64,000 nt of DNA from Granulicella sp. L60 (GTDB lineage Bacteria > Acidobacteriota > Terriglobia > Terriglobales > Acidobacteriaceae): the NCBI RefSeq assembly GCF_009765825.1, contig NZ_LMUR01000020.1:188994-252993 (forward strand), written 5' to 3'. The notes under the pieces were generated by a model. It saw only the letters and a program-made list of their open reading frames with translations. It did no database searches and was not told the origin of the DNA. The translations under genes were made by a program, and so were the position numbers. Position 1 is the first letter of the stretch; every line of letters begins with the position of its first letter. This document shows, in pieces, positions 1 to 8,707 of the stretch.

Positions 1-1289
1 AGGCGATTGGCGAAGTCGGATAGCTGGCTCGGGTCTCCACGCCAGAAACGACGAACGGTATCGCGGTATCTGCCGTTCCACTCCGCCCAGAGAACAGGGA
101 ATTGGCCCACTTGATAGCCACCCTCTCCGACGTCCCAGGGTTCTGCGATAAGTTTTATACCTGCAAGGGTCGGATCTTGATGGATAGTGTCGAAGAAGGA
201 AGACAGCCTACTTACGTCGTGGAGTTCGCGAGCGAGTGTCGCGGCCAGATCGAAGCGAAAGCCGTCCACATGCATCTCTGTTACCCAGTACCGCAGGGAA
301 TCCATGATCATTTTGAGAACTTGGGGGTTACGGACGTTGAGAGTATTTCCTGTGCCGGTGTAGTCCATGTAATAACGTGGATTCTCTGTCAACCGGTAGT
401 AGGTTAAATTGCAGACGCCCCTCCAGCTGAGTGTAGGACCTAGCTGATCGCCTTCGCAGGTATGGTTATAGACGACATCCAGAATTACTTCGATCCCGGC
501 GGAGTGAAAGGCTCTGACCATCTCCTTGAACTCGTTTACTTGGCCACCCGTGTCGCCGGATGAACTATATCGAGACATAGGTGCGAAGTACCCGAGGGTG
601 TTGTAGCCCCAGTAGTCTCTCAATCCTTTATCGACCAGATGGCCCTCATCGATGAAGTGGTGGATCGGAAGGAGTTCGACTGCCGTTATACCGAGCTTCT
701 TAAAATAGTTGATGCTCGACTCATGACTAAGGCCCGCATAGGTTCCGCGTAACTTTTCAGGCACCATCGGATTTTGAATGCTGAAGCCGCGAACGTGAAC
801 TTCATAGATGACGGAGTCAGCGAGCGGGGTCTCGGGTGGGCAATCGCCTCCCCAATCGAACTTGCTATCGACCACCACAGATTTAGGGACGCCGGCCGCA
901 GAGTCCTGCGTGTCGATCTTGAGATCATCGCCGGAGGCTATATCGTAGCCGAAGATCGGTGCTTTCCAGTCCACCTGACCTGAGATGGCTTCAGCATACG
1001 GATCGACGAGGAGCTTGGCTGGATTGAAGCGATGCCCCCTCTCGGGCTCCCATGGGCCGTCGATTCGATATCCATAGAGTTGCCCAGGCATGATGTCACG
1101 GATCAAACCGTGCCAGACAAAGGCGGTGCGCTCGCGAAGGGGAATGGAGTCTGTCTGTTTACCTTGCGGATCGAAGAGGCAGAGATCAACACAAGTGGCT
1201 CCCTCGGAGAAGATGGCGAAGTTGGTGCCTTTGCTGGAAACAGTGGCGCCGAGAGGGTAGGGGCGTCCGGGGAGAAGAGTCCGATTCAT
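1..1289 (-). CDS. glgX: Glycogen debranching enzyme GlgX, 5' part (runs off left edge)
   Basis: Translating the minus strand from the ATG at 1289 gives about 429 residues with no stop before the window edge, so the C-terminus is missing. The N-terminus (RPYPLGATVSSKGTNFAIFS) is typical of the CBM48 domain, followed by a GH13 barrel. Visible GH13 motifs are DVVYNH, the nucleophile region GFRFDLA and the acid/base region LIAEPWD. GlgX/isoamylase-type enzymes hydrolyse alpha-1,6 branches of limit-dextrin glycogen in the cytoplasm. An in-frame TAA lies seven codons upstream of the ATG, which fixes the start well. Whether it is GlgX or the closely related TreX cannot be separated from the N-terminal part alone. 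No other glycogen gene is visible in the window. Confidence 0.9.
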   Translation of the reverse strand, partial: MNRTLLPGRPYPLGATVSSKGTNFAIFSEGATCVDLCLFDPQGKQTDSIPLRERTAFVWHGLIRDIMPGQLYGYRIDGPWEPERGHRFNPAKLLVDPYAEAISGQVDWKAPIFGYDIASGDDLKIDTQDSAAGVPKSVVVDSKFDWGGDCPPETPLADSVIYEVHVRGFSIQNPMVPEKLRGTYAGLSHESSINYFKKLGITAVELLPIHHFIDEGHLVDKGLRDYWGYNTLGYFAPMSRYSSSGDTGGQVNEFKEMVRAFHSAGIEVILDVVYNHTCEGDQLGPTLSWRGVCNLTYYRLTENPRYYMDYTGTGNTLNVRNPQVLKMIMDSLRYWVTEMHVDGFRFDLAATLARELHDVSRLSSFFDTIHQDPTLAGIKLIAEPWDVGEGGYQVGQFPVLWAEWNGRYRDTVRRFWRGDPSQLSDFANR

Positions 1290-1374
1290 GCCTTTTTGGA
1301 TGCGAAATCCTTAGATCAGTTGCGCTGCGGGGAGCTGCGAATCTACAGGCCATTCAAAATCATCGTCTTCTTCG

Positions 1375-2334
1375 CTACTTTGCCATTTTATCGAGGTGCC
1401 GATAGCCATCGGTGGCGATGAAGGCGGTGAGAAAGATGGTGAAGTTATAACTGGCGTGGATGAGTGTAGAGGCAAGGACCGAGCGCAGACGAAGACGAAC
1501 GGCACTGAGAACGAGGGAGACGCAGAAGAGCAGCAACAGCACAGGCCAGGCGTAGGAGACCTGCTGGCCGTGAAGGGCAGCGAAGAAGATACTGGTGAGC
1601 ACGGCGGAGAAGATGTAGGCGGGCATGGTGATCTTGTTTGAGGAGTTCCAGAGATCGCGCGCGGCTGAAGTGCGGGGGAGGGCGATCCAATCGTAGGCGA
1701 TGGCGAAGGCGGGGAGAAGGAATCCGCGAAAGCCGATCTCCTCAAATAGAGGCGCGAGAAGGGTGCCGAAGATGGTGATGAGCCACACGTCGGCTGGAGT
1801 GCGGAAGAAGTCGTCCATGGGGATATTCTTCGGCATGGTGGCCAAGGATGAGGCTGCCTGTACAACAAGTGAGAGGGCGATGCCGATGGGGATTAGTTTG
1901 AAGGCGTTGCGGCGCACGGCATCAGGATTCGCCTGAAGGCCTTCGGGGAATGGGCGCTTCCACAGAAGGGGAAAGATAAGCCAGGAGATAGCGATGGTTG
2001 CAAGATAGGTGAAGGTCTCGGAGGCAATGAGGAGCTTAGGGGAGATTGAGGTCTTTGCGGCGGCGATCGTGGTGTGGGAGAGGGGAAGCAGGCTTAGCTG
2101 AGCGAGAAGAAGCAGAAGTCCGGCGATGGAAAGAAAAAGCGCGGCGTGGCCTAGGTTGGGAATTCGCGTGGGCGGCTCTACCTCCCGTGGTGAGTTAGGT
2201 GGTTCGGGAAAGAATAGGGTGGTTTCATCCTCTGTAGTGCCGGGCACAGGAAAGTGCGGGACGGTGGCCTCGGGCTCCTTCGGAACATAGAGGTGTTGCG
2301 ATGACGGAGATGGTGTGGGAGTGAGGTCGCTCAT
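1375..2334 (-). CDS. CPBP family intramembrane metalloprotease
   Basis: The 319-residue protein starts with a Pro-rich cytosolic segment of about 60 residues, followed by several hydrophobic helices. The diagnostic CPBP (CAAX protease and bacteriocin-processing, Abi) motifs are present: EEIGFRG near residue 198 (EExxxR), a histidine in FAALHG, and a C-terminal IHASYN. The family are glutamate/histidine membrane proteases acting on prenylated or other membrane substrates; the substrate here is unknown. Its ATG overlaps the uvrA stop codon by 4 bp (ATGA), so it is probably translated by coupling to uvrA, although no functional link between the two is known. Confidence 0.85.
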   Translation of the reverse strand: MSDLTPTPSPSSQHLYVPKEPEATVPHFPVPGTTEDETTLFFPEPPNSPREVEPPTRIPNLGHAALFLSIAGLLLLLAQLSLLPLSHTTIAAAKTSISPKLLIASETFTYLATIAISWLIFPLLWKRPFPEGLQANPDAVRRNAFKLIPIGIALSLVVQAASSLATMPKNIPMDDFFRTPADVWLITIFGTLLAPLFEEIGFRGFLLPAFAIAYDWIALPRTSAARDLWNSSNKITMPAYIFSAVLTSIFFAALHGQQVSYAWPVLLLLFCVSLVLSAVRLRLRSVLASTLIHASYNFTIFLTAFIATDGYRHLDKMAK

Positions 2335-5300
2335 GCTTTTTTCGTGCGTGATGAGGGTACAGCCTTGACAGCTTTTTTGGCGGAAGTCTTTGTGAGTGCG
2401 GCTTTCTTTACGGATTTCGATGTGCGGCCCTCTGCGGGCTTGATAGAGCTTGCTGTGGCCCGACCGGTCTTCTTTTCGGGAGCGATGAATTTGCCGCGGG
2501 CTTCTTTCTTCTTATCGGGTGCAGCAACGATGTTAAGCGATTGTGGACCAGCGTGGCTGGCACCGTTGCGGCTTGCGAAGTCGGTGGCGTGCGTTGAGTA
2601 GTGCCGGGCGAGGAAGCTGCCAGTGTGAGACTCGCGGACGGTCGCGACCTGCTCAGGCGTACCGTGCGCGATGATGCGACCACCGCCCTCGCCACCCTCA
2701 GGGCCGAGATCGAGGATGTAGTCGGCGTTGCGGATGATGTCGAGGTTGTGCTCGATGATGATTACGGTGTTGCCGAGATCGGTTAGCCGGTGGAGAACTT
2801 CGAGGAGCTTGCGGACGTCGTCGAAGTGAAGACCAGTGGTGGGTTCGTCTAGAAGGTAGAGGGTGCGGCCAGTTTGGCGCTTGGATAGTTCGCGGGCGAG
2901 TTTCATGCGCTGGGCTTCGCCGCCGGAGAGGGTGGTGGCTGACTGGCCGAGGTGGATATAGCCGAGGCCTACGTCGACGAGGGTCTGAAGCTTGATGTTT
3001 ACGGTGGGAATGTCTTTGAGGATGGGAACGGCGTCGGCGATCGGGAGGTCGAGGAGGTCGGCAATGCTGTAGCCGTTGAACTTGACGGAGAGAGTCTCCT
3101 GATTGTAGCGACGTCCGTTACATACTTCGCAGAGGACATAGACGTCGGGCAGAAAGTTCATCTCAATGCGGCGCTGGCCTTCACCCTGGCAGGCTTCGCA
3201 TCGTCCACCTTGGACGTTGAAGGAGAAACGGCCGGGCTTGTAGCCTCGCTCGCGGGATTCGGGGAGCATGGCGAAGAGGTCGCGCATGGCGGTGAAGACG
3301 CCGGTGTAGGTGGCTGGATTGCTGCGTGGCGTGCGGCCAATGGGGGACTGGTCGATCTGGATGACCTTATCGAGCTGGTCGATGCCGATGACCTTGCCAT
3401 GCTGGCCGGGTTCTTCGCGGGAGCCGTATAGTTCTTTGGCGAGGGAGCGGTAGAGGATATCGTTGACGAGCGTTGATTTACCGCTGCCGCTTACCCCAGT
3501 GATGACGGTCATGATGCCGAGCGGGAAGTGAGCGGTAACGTTTTGCAGGTTGTGGGAGTGGGCGTCTTCTACGGTGATCCAGTTGTTGGTGAGGGCGCGT
3601 GGCTCTTTACGAGCCACGATTTCGATCTTTCCGGCGAGATATTGCCCCGTGATGGACTCTGGATTGTCCATGATCTGCTGCGGAGTCCCGTCGGCGATGA
3701 GGTGGCCGCCGTTTTTTCCAGCTCCGGGGCCGAGGTCGAGGACGTAATCTGCCTTGCGGATAGTGTCTTCGTCATGCTCGACGACGAGGACGGTGTTGCC
3801 GAGGTCACGCAGGTTTTCGAGTGCGGTGATGAGGCGCTGGTTGTCACGCTGGTGAAGACCGATACTGGGCTCGTCCAGCACGTAAAGAACGCCGCGAAGG
3901 CGCGAGCCAATCTGTGTAGCCAGACGGATGCGTTGTCCTTCGCCACCCGAGAGCGTTGCGGCGGAACGGTCGAGGGCCAGGTAGCCGAGGCCGACGGCAT
4001 TGAGAAACTCCAGGCGTTCTATGATCTCGCGCTGGAGGCGATCGGCGATGATGCGATCCCGGCCTGTGAAGTTCATGTTGCGGGCCGAGGTGAGGGAACG
4101 CTCGAGCGGGAGGGCGGTGAAGTCGGCGATGGATGCGCCGTTTACTGTAACGGCGAGAGACTCCGGGCGCAGGCGTCGGCCCTTGCAGACGGGGCAGATC
4201 GTCGCGGACATGTACTGCATCATGTACTCGCGATAGCCCTCGGATTTGGTGTCCTCGAGGTTGGAGCGGAGATAGTTGAAGATGCCGTGGAACCCGGTGC
4301 GGCCGGCCTCATTGCGCGGGGGACCGTAGAGGAAGAGGTTCTGCTGCTCGGTGGTTAGATCTTCGAAGGGCTGCTTGATGTTGATCTTGGACTTTTCGGC
4401 AAAAAGCTTGATGAGGCGGAGGAGATAAGCTGAACCGCTGCCGGGCCCCATGGCGCCGTCGAGTAGAGGCTTAGACCAGTCGGTGATCGTCTTTGCAGGG
4501 TCGAAGTCGTAGATGCTGCCCAGGCCGTGGCACTCGGGGCAGGCACCGTAGTTGGAGTTGAAGGAGAAGCTACGTGGTTCGAGGCGGGGAACATTGATTC
4601 CGCAGTCGGGGCAGGCCATGGAGCTGCTGTAGAGGGTCTCGTCCATGCCGTGGATCGCGATGAGGACGAGGCCGTTGGCCATTTGAAGAGCCTTGGTGAC
4701 AGAGGTTTCCAAGCGGCGGAGATCGTATTTGGGGACGACGGGGGTGAGGGATGCGTTGACGTTTCCCTCTGGAGGTGGCAGCGGTTTAAGAATGATGCGA
4801 TCGACGATGGCTTCGATCGTGTGGTTCTTTCGCTTTTCAAGGCGCATGCCTTCAGTGAGTTCGGTGATCTCACCGTCGATGCGGGCGCGGAAACCCTGCT
4901 GGTCGAGCGTTTCGAGCTCTTCGCGGAACTCGCCCTTGCGTCCGCGAACGATGGGAGCGTAGACAGTAATACGTTCTCCGGGCGAGAGGGCGGCAATGCG
5001 CTCTACGATCTGCTCCGCGGACTGGCGGGTAATGGGGCGGTGGCAGTTGGGGCAGTGCGGTTGGCCTACGCTGGCGTAGAGGAGGCGCAGGTAGTCGTAG
5101 ATCTCCGTGATGGTGCCTACGGTCGAGCGAGGACTGCGGCTGGTGGTCTTTTGTTCGATAGAGATAGCGGGGGAGAGTCCGTCGATGGCATCGACGTCGG
5201 GACGCTCCATCTGGTCGAGGAATTGGCGGGCATAGGCGGATAGAGTCTCGACGTAGCGGCGCTGGCCTTCAGCATAGATGGTGTCGAAGGCAAGCGAACT

Positions 5301-5417
5301 CTTGCCGGATCCCGAGAGGCCGGTGACCACAGTAAGGGTGTTGCGCGGAATGCTGACGTTGACGTTGCGCAGATTGTGCTGGCGTGCGCCGCGGACGGTA
5401 ATGTGTGTAATACCCAT
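2331..5417 (-). CDS. uvrA: UvrABC excinuclease subunit A with lysine-rich C-terminal tail
   Basis: UvrA is the damage-recognition ATPase of nucleotide excision repair. The protein has two ABC ATPase modules: Walker A GLSGSGKSS near residue 31 and GVSGSGKST in the second half, and signatures LSGGEGQR and LSGGEAQR. Zinc-binding cysteine clusters are visible (CPNCH, CPDCG..CPECHG, CEACQGEG..CEVC). I start it at the ATG at 5417 (MGITHITVRGARQHN), which matches the family N-terminus; the frame is open 47 codons further up but that part looks unrelated. The last roughly 65 residues are a Lys/Ala/Thr-rich basic extension beyond the usual UvrA end, with several KK pairs, possibly a nonspecific DNA-binding tail. 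It overlaps the downstream protease gene by 4 bp. Confidence 0.97.
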   Translation of the reverse strand: MGITHITVRGARQHNLRNVNVSIPRNTLTVVTGLSGSGKSSLAFDTIYAEGQRRYVETLSAYARQFLDQMERPDVDAIDGLSPAISIEQKTTSRSPRSTVGTITEIYDYLRLLYASVGQPHCPNCHRPITRQSAEQIVERIAALSPGERITVYAPIVRGRKGEFREELETLDQQGFRARIDGEITELTEGMRLEKRKNHTIEAIVDRIILKPLPPPEGNVNASLTPVVPKYDLRRLETSVTKALQMANGLVLIAIHGMDETLYSSSMACPDCGINVPRLEPRSFSFNSNYGACPECHGLGSIYDFDPAKTITDWSKPLLDGAMGPGSGSAYLLRLIKLFAEKSKINIKQPFEDLTTEQQNLFLYGPPRNEAGRTGFHGIFNYLRSNLEDTKSEGYREYMMQYMSATICPVCKGRRLRPESLAVTVNGASIADFTALPLERSLTSARNMNFTGRDRIIADRLQREIIERLEFLNAVGLGYLALDRSAATLSGGEGQRIRLATQIGSRLRGVLYVLDEPSIGLHQRDNQRLITALENLRDLGNTVLVVEHDEDTIRKADYVLDLGPGAGKNGGHLIADGTPQQIMDNPESITGQYLAGKIEIVARKEPRALTNNWITVEDAHSHNLQNVTAHFPLGIMTVITGVSGSGKSTLVNDILYRSLAKELYGSREEPGQHGKVIGIDQLDKVIQIDQSPIGRTPRSNPATYTGVFTAMRDLFAMLPESRERGYKPGRFSFNVQGGRCEACQGEGQRRIEMNFLPDVYVLCEVCNGRRYNQETLSVKFNGYSIADLLDLPIADAVPILKDIPTVNIKLQTLVDVGLGYIHLGQSATTLSGGEAQRMKLARELSKRQTGRTLYLLDEPTTGLHFDDVRKLLEVLHRLTDLGNTVIIIEHNLDIIRNADYILDLGPEGGEGGGRIIAHGTPEQVATVRESHTGSFLARHYSTHATDFASRNGASHAGPQSLNIVAAPDKKKEARGKFIAPEKKTGRATASSIKPAEGRTSKSVKKAALTKTSAKKAVKAVPSSRTKKA

Positions 5418-5654
5418 GGAAGGTCTCAGGCGCTGTTCGGCCAAGTCTCTAGAATACGGCATTTTCGGGTAACGAGATGGATTCCCCAATTTTGACCGGG
5501 GCAACCCCATAATGGGAGGATGTATCCGAAGTTGCAACAAATTTAGTTTTCGGGTCATTGTAATTGCCGATAAATTTGTAACAATAGCGACGGAATAAAT
5601 AGGCCGCCGGAGACGAAAAAGTCAGTTTTGCGGTGTGGACTCAGGGGTGCGTTT
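5418..5654. other. Intergenic region between uvrA and small membrane protein
   Basis: This AT-richer spacer of 237 bp must hold the promoters for uvrA (leftward) and probably for the small gene to the right. GCCGATAA at 5566-5573 looks like a sigma-28 -10 box but has no matching -35. I see no convincing LexA-like operator, although I cannot search for the lineage-specific one. Confidence 0.4.
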
Positions 5655-5831
5655 GTGATTTTGTCGATTATGTTGATCTGTGCGGTGTTGATCTCGTTAG
5701 GGGCGGGTGTGCTGGTGGCCTACGGAATCTGCACGGGAATGTTTGGGATCTTCCGTATGCATGCACGGCAGGTAGCTGCGGAAAAGATGGCGGAGGACAT
5801 GGTGACTCCTGCTCAAGTCCTGAAGGGCTAG
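5655..5831 (+). CDS. Small single-pass membrane protein, unknown function
   Basis: A short ORF of 58 residues starts with GTG at 5655, seven bases after an AGGGG ribosome binding site (5643-5647). The first 35 residues are strongly hydrophobic (LICAVLISLGAGVLVAYGIC), followed by a short charged tail ending in TPAQVLKG. The frame is open up to a TTG at 5628 without a good binding site. A +2-frame ORF overlaps it but is poor in hydrophobic structure. I do not recognise the family; topology suggests a one-helix inner-membrane peptide. It stands alone between uvrA and a convergent STN-domain gene. Confidence 0.5.
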   Translation: MILSIMLICAVLISLGAGVLVAYGICTGMFGIFRMHARQVAAEKMAEDMVTPAQVLKG

Positions 5832-5937
5832 AGTAGGGTGGAGTGACTATCTAGGCAGAGTAGCGACACTTCGGCTGAAACGACCAAAGAATCTGGTGTT
5901 CTGTTTCACAAACACAAAACTACAAAACTGAAGAGAA

Positions 5938-6636
5938 TTATTGAGGAGCGGTTGGTTGCTGCTGCTGGCGCATACGCTGGAGTTGCTCGTATATCTCTTG
6001 CGGAGTTTTGACTCCGTTCGGGGAATCGGGCTGGGCAGCGCTGGTAGGCGTGGCTCCTGGGGCTGCCGAGGTGGGTTCGTTCTGGTTGTGAGGTGCTGGT
6101 GACGGGGGCGTGCTGGCGGGCTCGGGTTCTGGCTCCGTGGATGATCGAAGCTCCTGACGATCGTCGAAGGCAGGAGCGTTAGGACTTGGGGGGGTGGGCC
6201 CTCCCTGTCTTGGGGTGAGAATAAGTTCGGCGGGACCATCTCCGTCGCCGGGAACAAAGAGCATGTTACTGCCGGTGCCGTCGAGAAGTTTTGCAAGTAT
6301 CTGAGGCGCGGGCGCGGGGCCATATTGGCCGAAGACTCGTTCGTCGGTGACGCCACCGGTGATCTTCAACCCGGTCTCATGAGCGATCTGACGAAGAATT
6401 TGATTGAGACTCGCGTTGTCGGCGGAGATGGACAGAACGCCATCTGCGTAGGCCACCTGTGCGTGCTTGGGCGGTTGCTGCGACGGAGTGGGGGGAGGAA
6501 AGGGAGTTGAAGCAGTAGCATCTGCGGGTAGCGATGGAACCGTTGCGCTGGGCTTTGGCATCGGTGATTGCGCCAGCAGTGCAGAGGCGGTTAGGCCTAA
6601 GGCGACTACAAATCGAACTGGCGCGACACTTAGCAT
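5938..6636 (-). CDS. Secreted Pro-rich protein with STN/secretin-like short domain
   Basis: The 232-residue protein begins at the ATG at 6636 (MLSVAPVRFVV), giving a clean signal peptide cut near LLAQS. A Pro/Ala-rich linker precedes a domain of about 75 residues (VLSISADNASLNQILRQIAH..GGVTDERVFGQYG..ILAKLLDGTGSNMLFV) with the beta-alpha-beta-beta-alpha-beta look of the STN domain found at the N-terminus of secretins and TonB-coupled receptors. The C-terminal half is low-complexity Pro/Glu/Gln and ends in a short helix with a Gln run. No secretin channel follows, so it is a stand-alone STN protein; a periplasmic role is inferred. The frame is open upstream to 6909 but that part lacks protein character. 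Confidence 0.7.
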   Translation of the reverse strand: MLSVAPVRFVVALGLTASALLAQSPMPKPSATVPSLPADATASTPFPPPTPSQQPPKHAQVAYADGVLSISADNASLNQILRQIAHETGLKITGGVTDERVFGQYGPAPAPQILAKLLDGTGSNMLFVPGDGDGPAELILTPRQGGPTPPSPNAPAFDDRQELRSSTEPEPEPASTPPSPAPHNQNEPTSAAPGATPTSAAQPDSPNGVKTPQEIYEQLQRMRQQQQPTAPQ

Positions 6637-6908
6637 GTTTTGTGGACGTATCTGAGCGTATGAAGGTAATCCAATTGTAGAGATGTACGCCGGGATTAGT
6701 CTATCGCGGAGTTGCTTTGTGAGAGCTTGGATAGCGGTAAATTGAGGGGGATAGATTTTCATAGGCGATAAGAGAGGCCGGGTGCGCTGAAATTTACAAG
6801 AAAAGCAGAAGAGAAAGAAGCGGCTATAAAGCGGGAATATGCCGGCAAGGTTGTTTGTACTAGACTGGCAGTGGCCTTCAGGGAGTCCCGCGTAGTACGT
6901 GCGGCTCA

Positions 6909-7946
6909 ATGGGAAGGCCGACGGCGGGCATGATGATGAGACTCAGGATGAGTTTGCTGGCGTTGGGGATGCTGGTGGCTACAGGTGCCTCTGGCGAGGT
7001 GTGCACGACGCAATCGCAGATGACGGCGGCGGACCGTGATGCGCTGGCGTCGGCGGCGCATGGTTTGGCTGCGAAGGTGCAGGCTAACGACGTGGCTGGG
7101 CTGCATGCGGCAACTGCAGCCGAGTATGCCAAGGATTTGAGCGGGATTGGCGATGTGGTGGGCGGTGCATCCGCGAAGGTCAAGGGCGGCACGTTAACGG
7201 TGGAACAGGTTTATCTTCTGGATGGAAGCCAGTTGAAACGGAGTGCAGATGGAACGACTACGGAGGCGCAGTTTTTTTGTTCGCTGAACAAGACGGTCGC
7301 GGAGGCAGATTTTCTAATCTCAGGTCTGGCTCCGGGGCAGTATGGATTTGCCATCGTGGATGTAAAGAATGCCAGCACACCGTATCGTTTGTCTTTCCTG
7401 CTACGACAGGAAGGGGGACGATGGGGGATGGCGGGATTTTACCCGAAGCCTCTCTTGGCAGCCGGTCACGACGGTCTTTGGTACTGGACGCAGGCACGCA
7501 TGATGACGGCGCAAAAGCAGCGCTGGGACGCATGGCTGTACTACCAGGAGGCAGAGAGCCTATTGCGTCCGACGGATTTCATCCAGAGCACTCATCTGGA
7601 GAAATTGAAGGCTGAAGAGAGTGCGGCGACGCCAACTGTGTTATCTGAGGGTATAAGTGCGGAGACGCCGCTAGTCGTCAAGGGGACTGACGGGGTGGAG
7701 TATCGTTTCACTGCGTTGGGTGTGGATGATTCGCTGGCGAAGGAAGAGGTCGATGTTGCTGCGCATCTAAAGGTAGACCAGATAGGCGATGCTGCCGCGG
7801 CTCGCAAGCGGAACGCAGATGCAATGGCTGCGCTGTTGAGTGCGTATCCGGAGATGAGAAAGCCATTTCATGGGGTGTGGATCTTCGCGGAAGCACCTGG
7901 ACAGAATCCGTTTGTTACGGAGCAGGCGATGAGCGAGATCCATTAG
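6909..7946 (+). CDS. Conserved secreted protein, unknown function
   Basis: The 345-residue protein has an N-terminal signal peptide (RMSLLALGMLVATGASG) followed by a soluble, mixed alpha/beta chain without a motif I can name. Start choice is uncertain: ATGs at 6909 and 6930-6936 all precede the signal peptide, and 6930 would give a more usual n-region. Two cysteines (EVCTTQ and FFCSLN) lie in the mature protein and could pair. The protein reads away from the divergent STN gene, so the two share the promoter region around 6640-6905. No fold is assigned. Confidence 0.7.
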   Translation: MGRPTAGMMMRLRMSLLALGMLVATGASGEVCTTQSQMTAADRDALASAAHGLAAKVQANDVAGLHAATAAEYAKDLSGIGDVVGGASAKVKGGTLTVEQVYLLDGSQLKRSADGTTTEAQFFCSLNKTVAEADFLISGLAPGQYGFAIVDVKNASTPYRLSFLLRQEGGRWGMAGFYPKPLLAAGHDGLWYWTQARMMTAQKQRWDAWLYYQEAESLLRPTDFIQSTHLEKLKAEESAATPTVLSEGISAETPLVVKGTDGVEYRFTALGVDDSLAKEEVDVAAHLKVDQIGDAAAARKRNADAMAALLSAYPEMRKPFHGVWIFAEAPGQNPFVTEQAMSEIH

Positions 7947-8035
7947 AGTCGTGATGTATTGATGGTGTGGTCTTTGGAAGTGATCTTCAGGGTAGAACTG
8001 ACATCTTATTGGTTAGGCGGTTCAGAAAGAGAACA

Positions 8036-8683
8036 ATGACAACGATCAAAAAAACATTGAGCCAGGCAATCCAGGAGAGACGGGCGACGCCGAGTTTTGA
8101 TGGGGCGCCGATCCCGAGTGAAGATTTGAAGCAGATTATTGATGCGGGGCTGCACGCCCCTAGTGGGTATAACATGCAGCCGTGGCGGTTCGTGGTGGTG
8201 CAGTCGGCGGAGCAGAAGAAGAGGCTGCGTGCGGCTAGTTATAACCAGGGCAAGGTGGAGGAGGCGTCGGCAGTGATTGTGGCCTGCGGCGATGCGGACG
8301 GCTGGCGCAAGGATCTGGACCTGATGCTGGAGCTAGGGCGCAAGGGTGGGATGCCGGAGAGCTATGCGGCGCAGGCGGAGAGTAGCGTACCGATGTATAT
8401 GTCCAGCTTCAGCAGCGGCCAGATGCAGGGGTGGCTGAATAAGCAGGTGATGCTGGCGTTTACGCATATGCTGTTGATGGCTGAGGTGTTGGGATATGAT
8501 ACGGCTCCGATGGAAGGGTTCGAGCAGGACAAGGTGCATGAGGTGCTTCGGCTGCCGCTGAGCTATTGGGTGGTTGCACTGCTGGCGATCGGGCATGCGA
8601 AGGGACCGGACAAGTTCTACGGAGGGCGCTTCGACATGGCGCATACTGTGTTCGGGGAAGAGTTTGGCAAGCCGTTGAAGTAG
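8036..8683 (+). CDS. Nitroreductase family FMN-dependent oxidoreductase
   Basis: The 215-residue protein shows the nitroreductase pattern: an N-terminal IQERRATPSFDG phosphate-binding arginine pair, the HAPSGYNMQPWRFVVV FMN contact segment near residue 45, and the C-terminal GYDTAPMEGF flavin segment. Members reduce nitroaromatics, quinones or enones with NAD(P)H as cytoplasmic dimers; the physiological substrate is unknown. The ATG at 8036 is the natural family start; the frame is open back to 7967. A hydrolase gene follows 24 bp downstream on the same strand and may be co-transcribed. Confidence 0.9.
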   Translation: MTTIKKTLSQAIQERRATPSFDGAPIPSEDLKQIIDAGLHAPSGYNMQPWRFVVVQSAEQKKRLRAASYNQGKVEEASAVIVACGDADGWRKDLDLMLELGRKGGMPESYAAQAESSVPMYMSSFSSGQMQGWLNKQVMLAFTHMLLMAEVLGYDTAPMEGFEQDKVHEVLRLPLSYWVVALLAIGHAKGPDKFYGGRFDMAHTVFGEEFGKPLK

Positions 8684-8707
8684 AGGACGCACGGAGACGA
8701 TTGAGTT

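Noticed and set aside
5566..5573. GCCGATAA, a perfect sigma-28 -10 box upstream of the small membrane protein
   Set aside because: There is no TAAA at the right distance (the -35 position reads TTTT), so it is not called a promoter.
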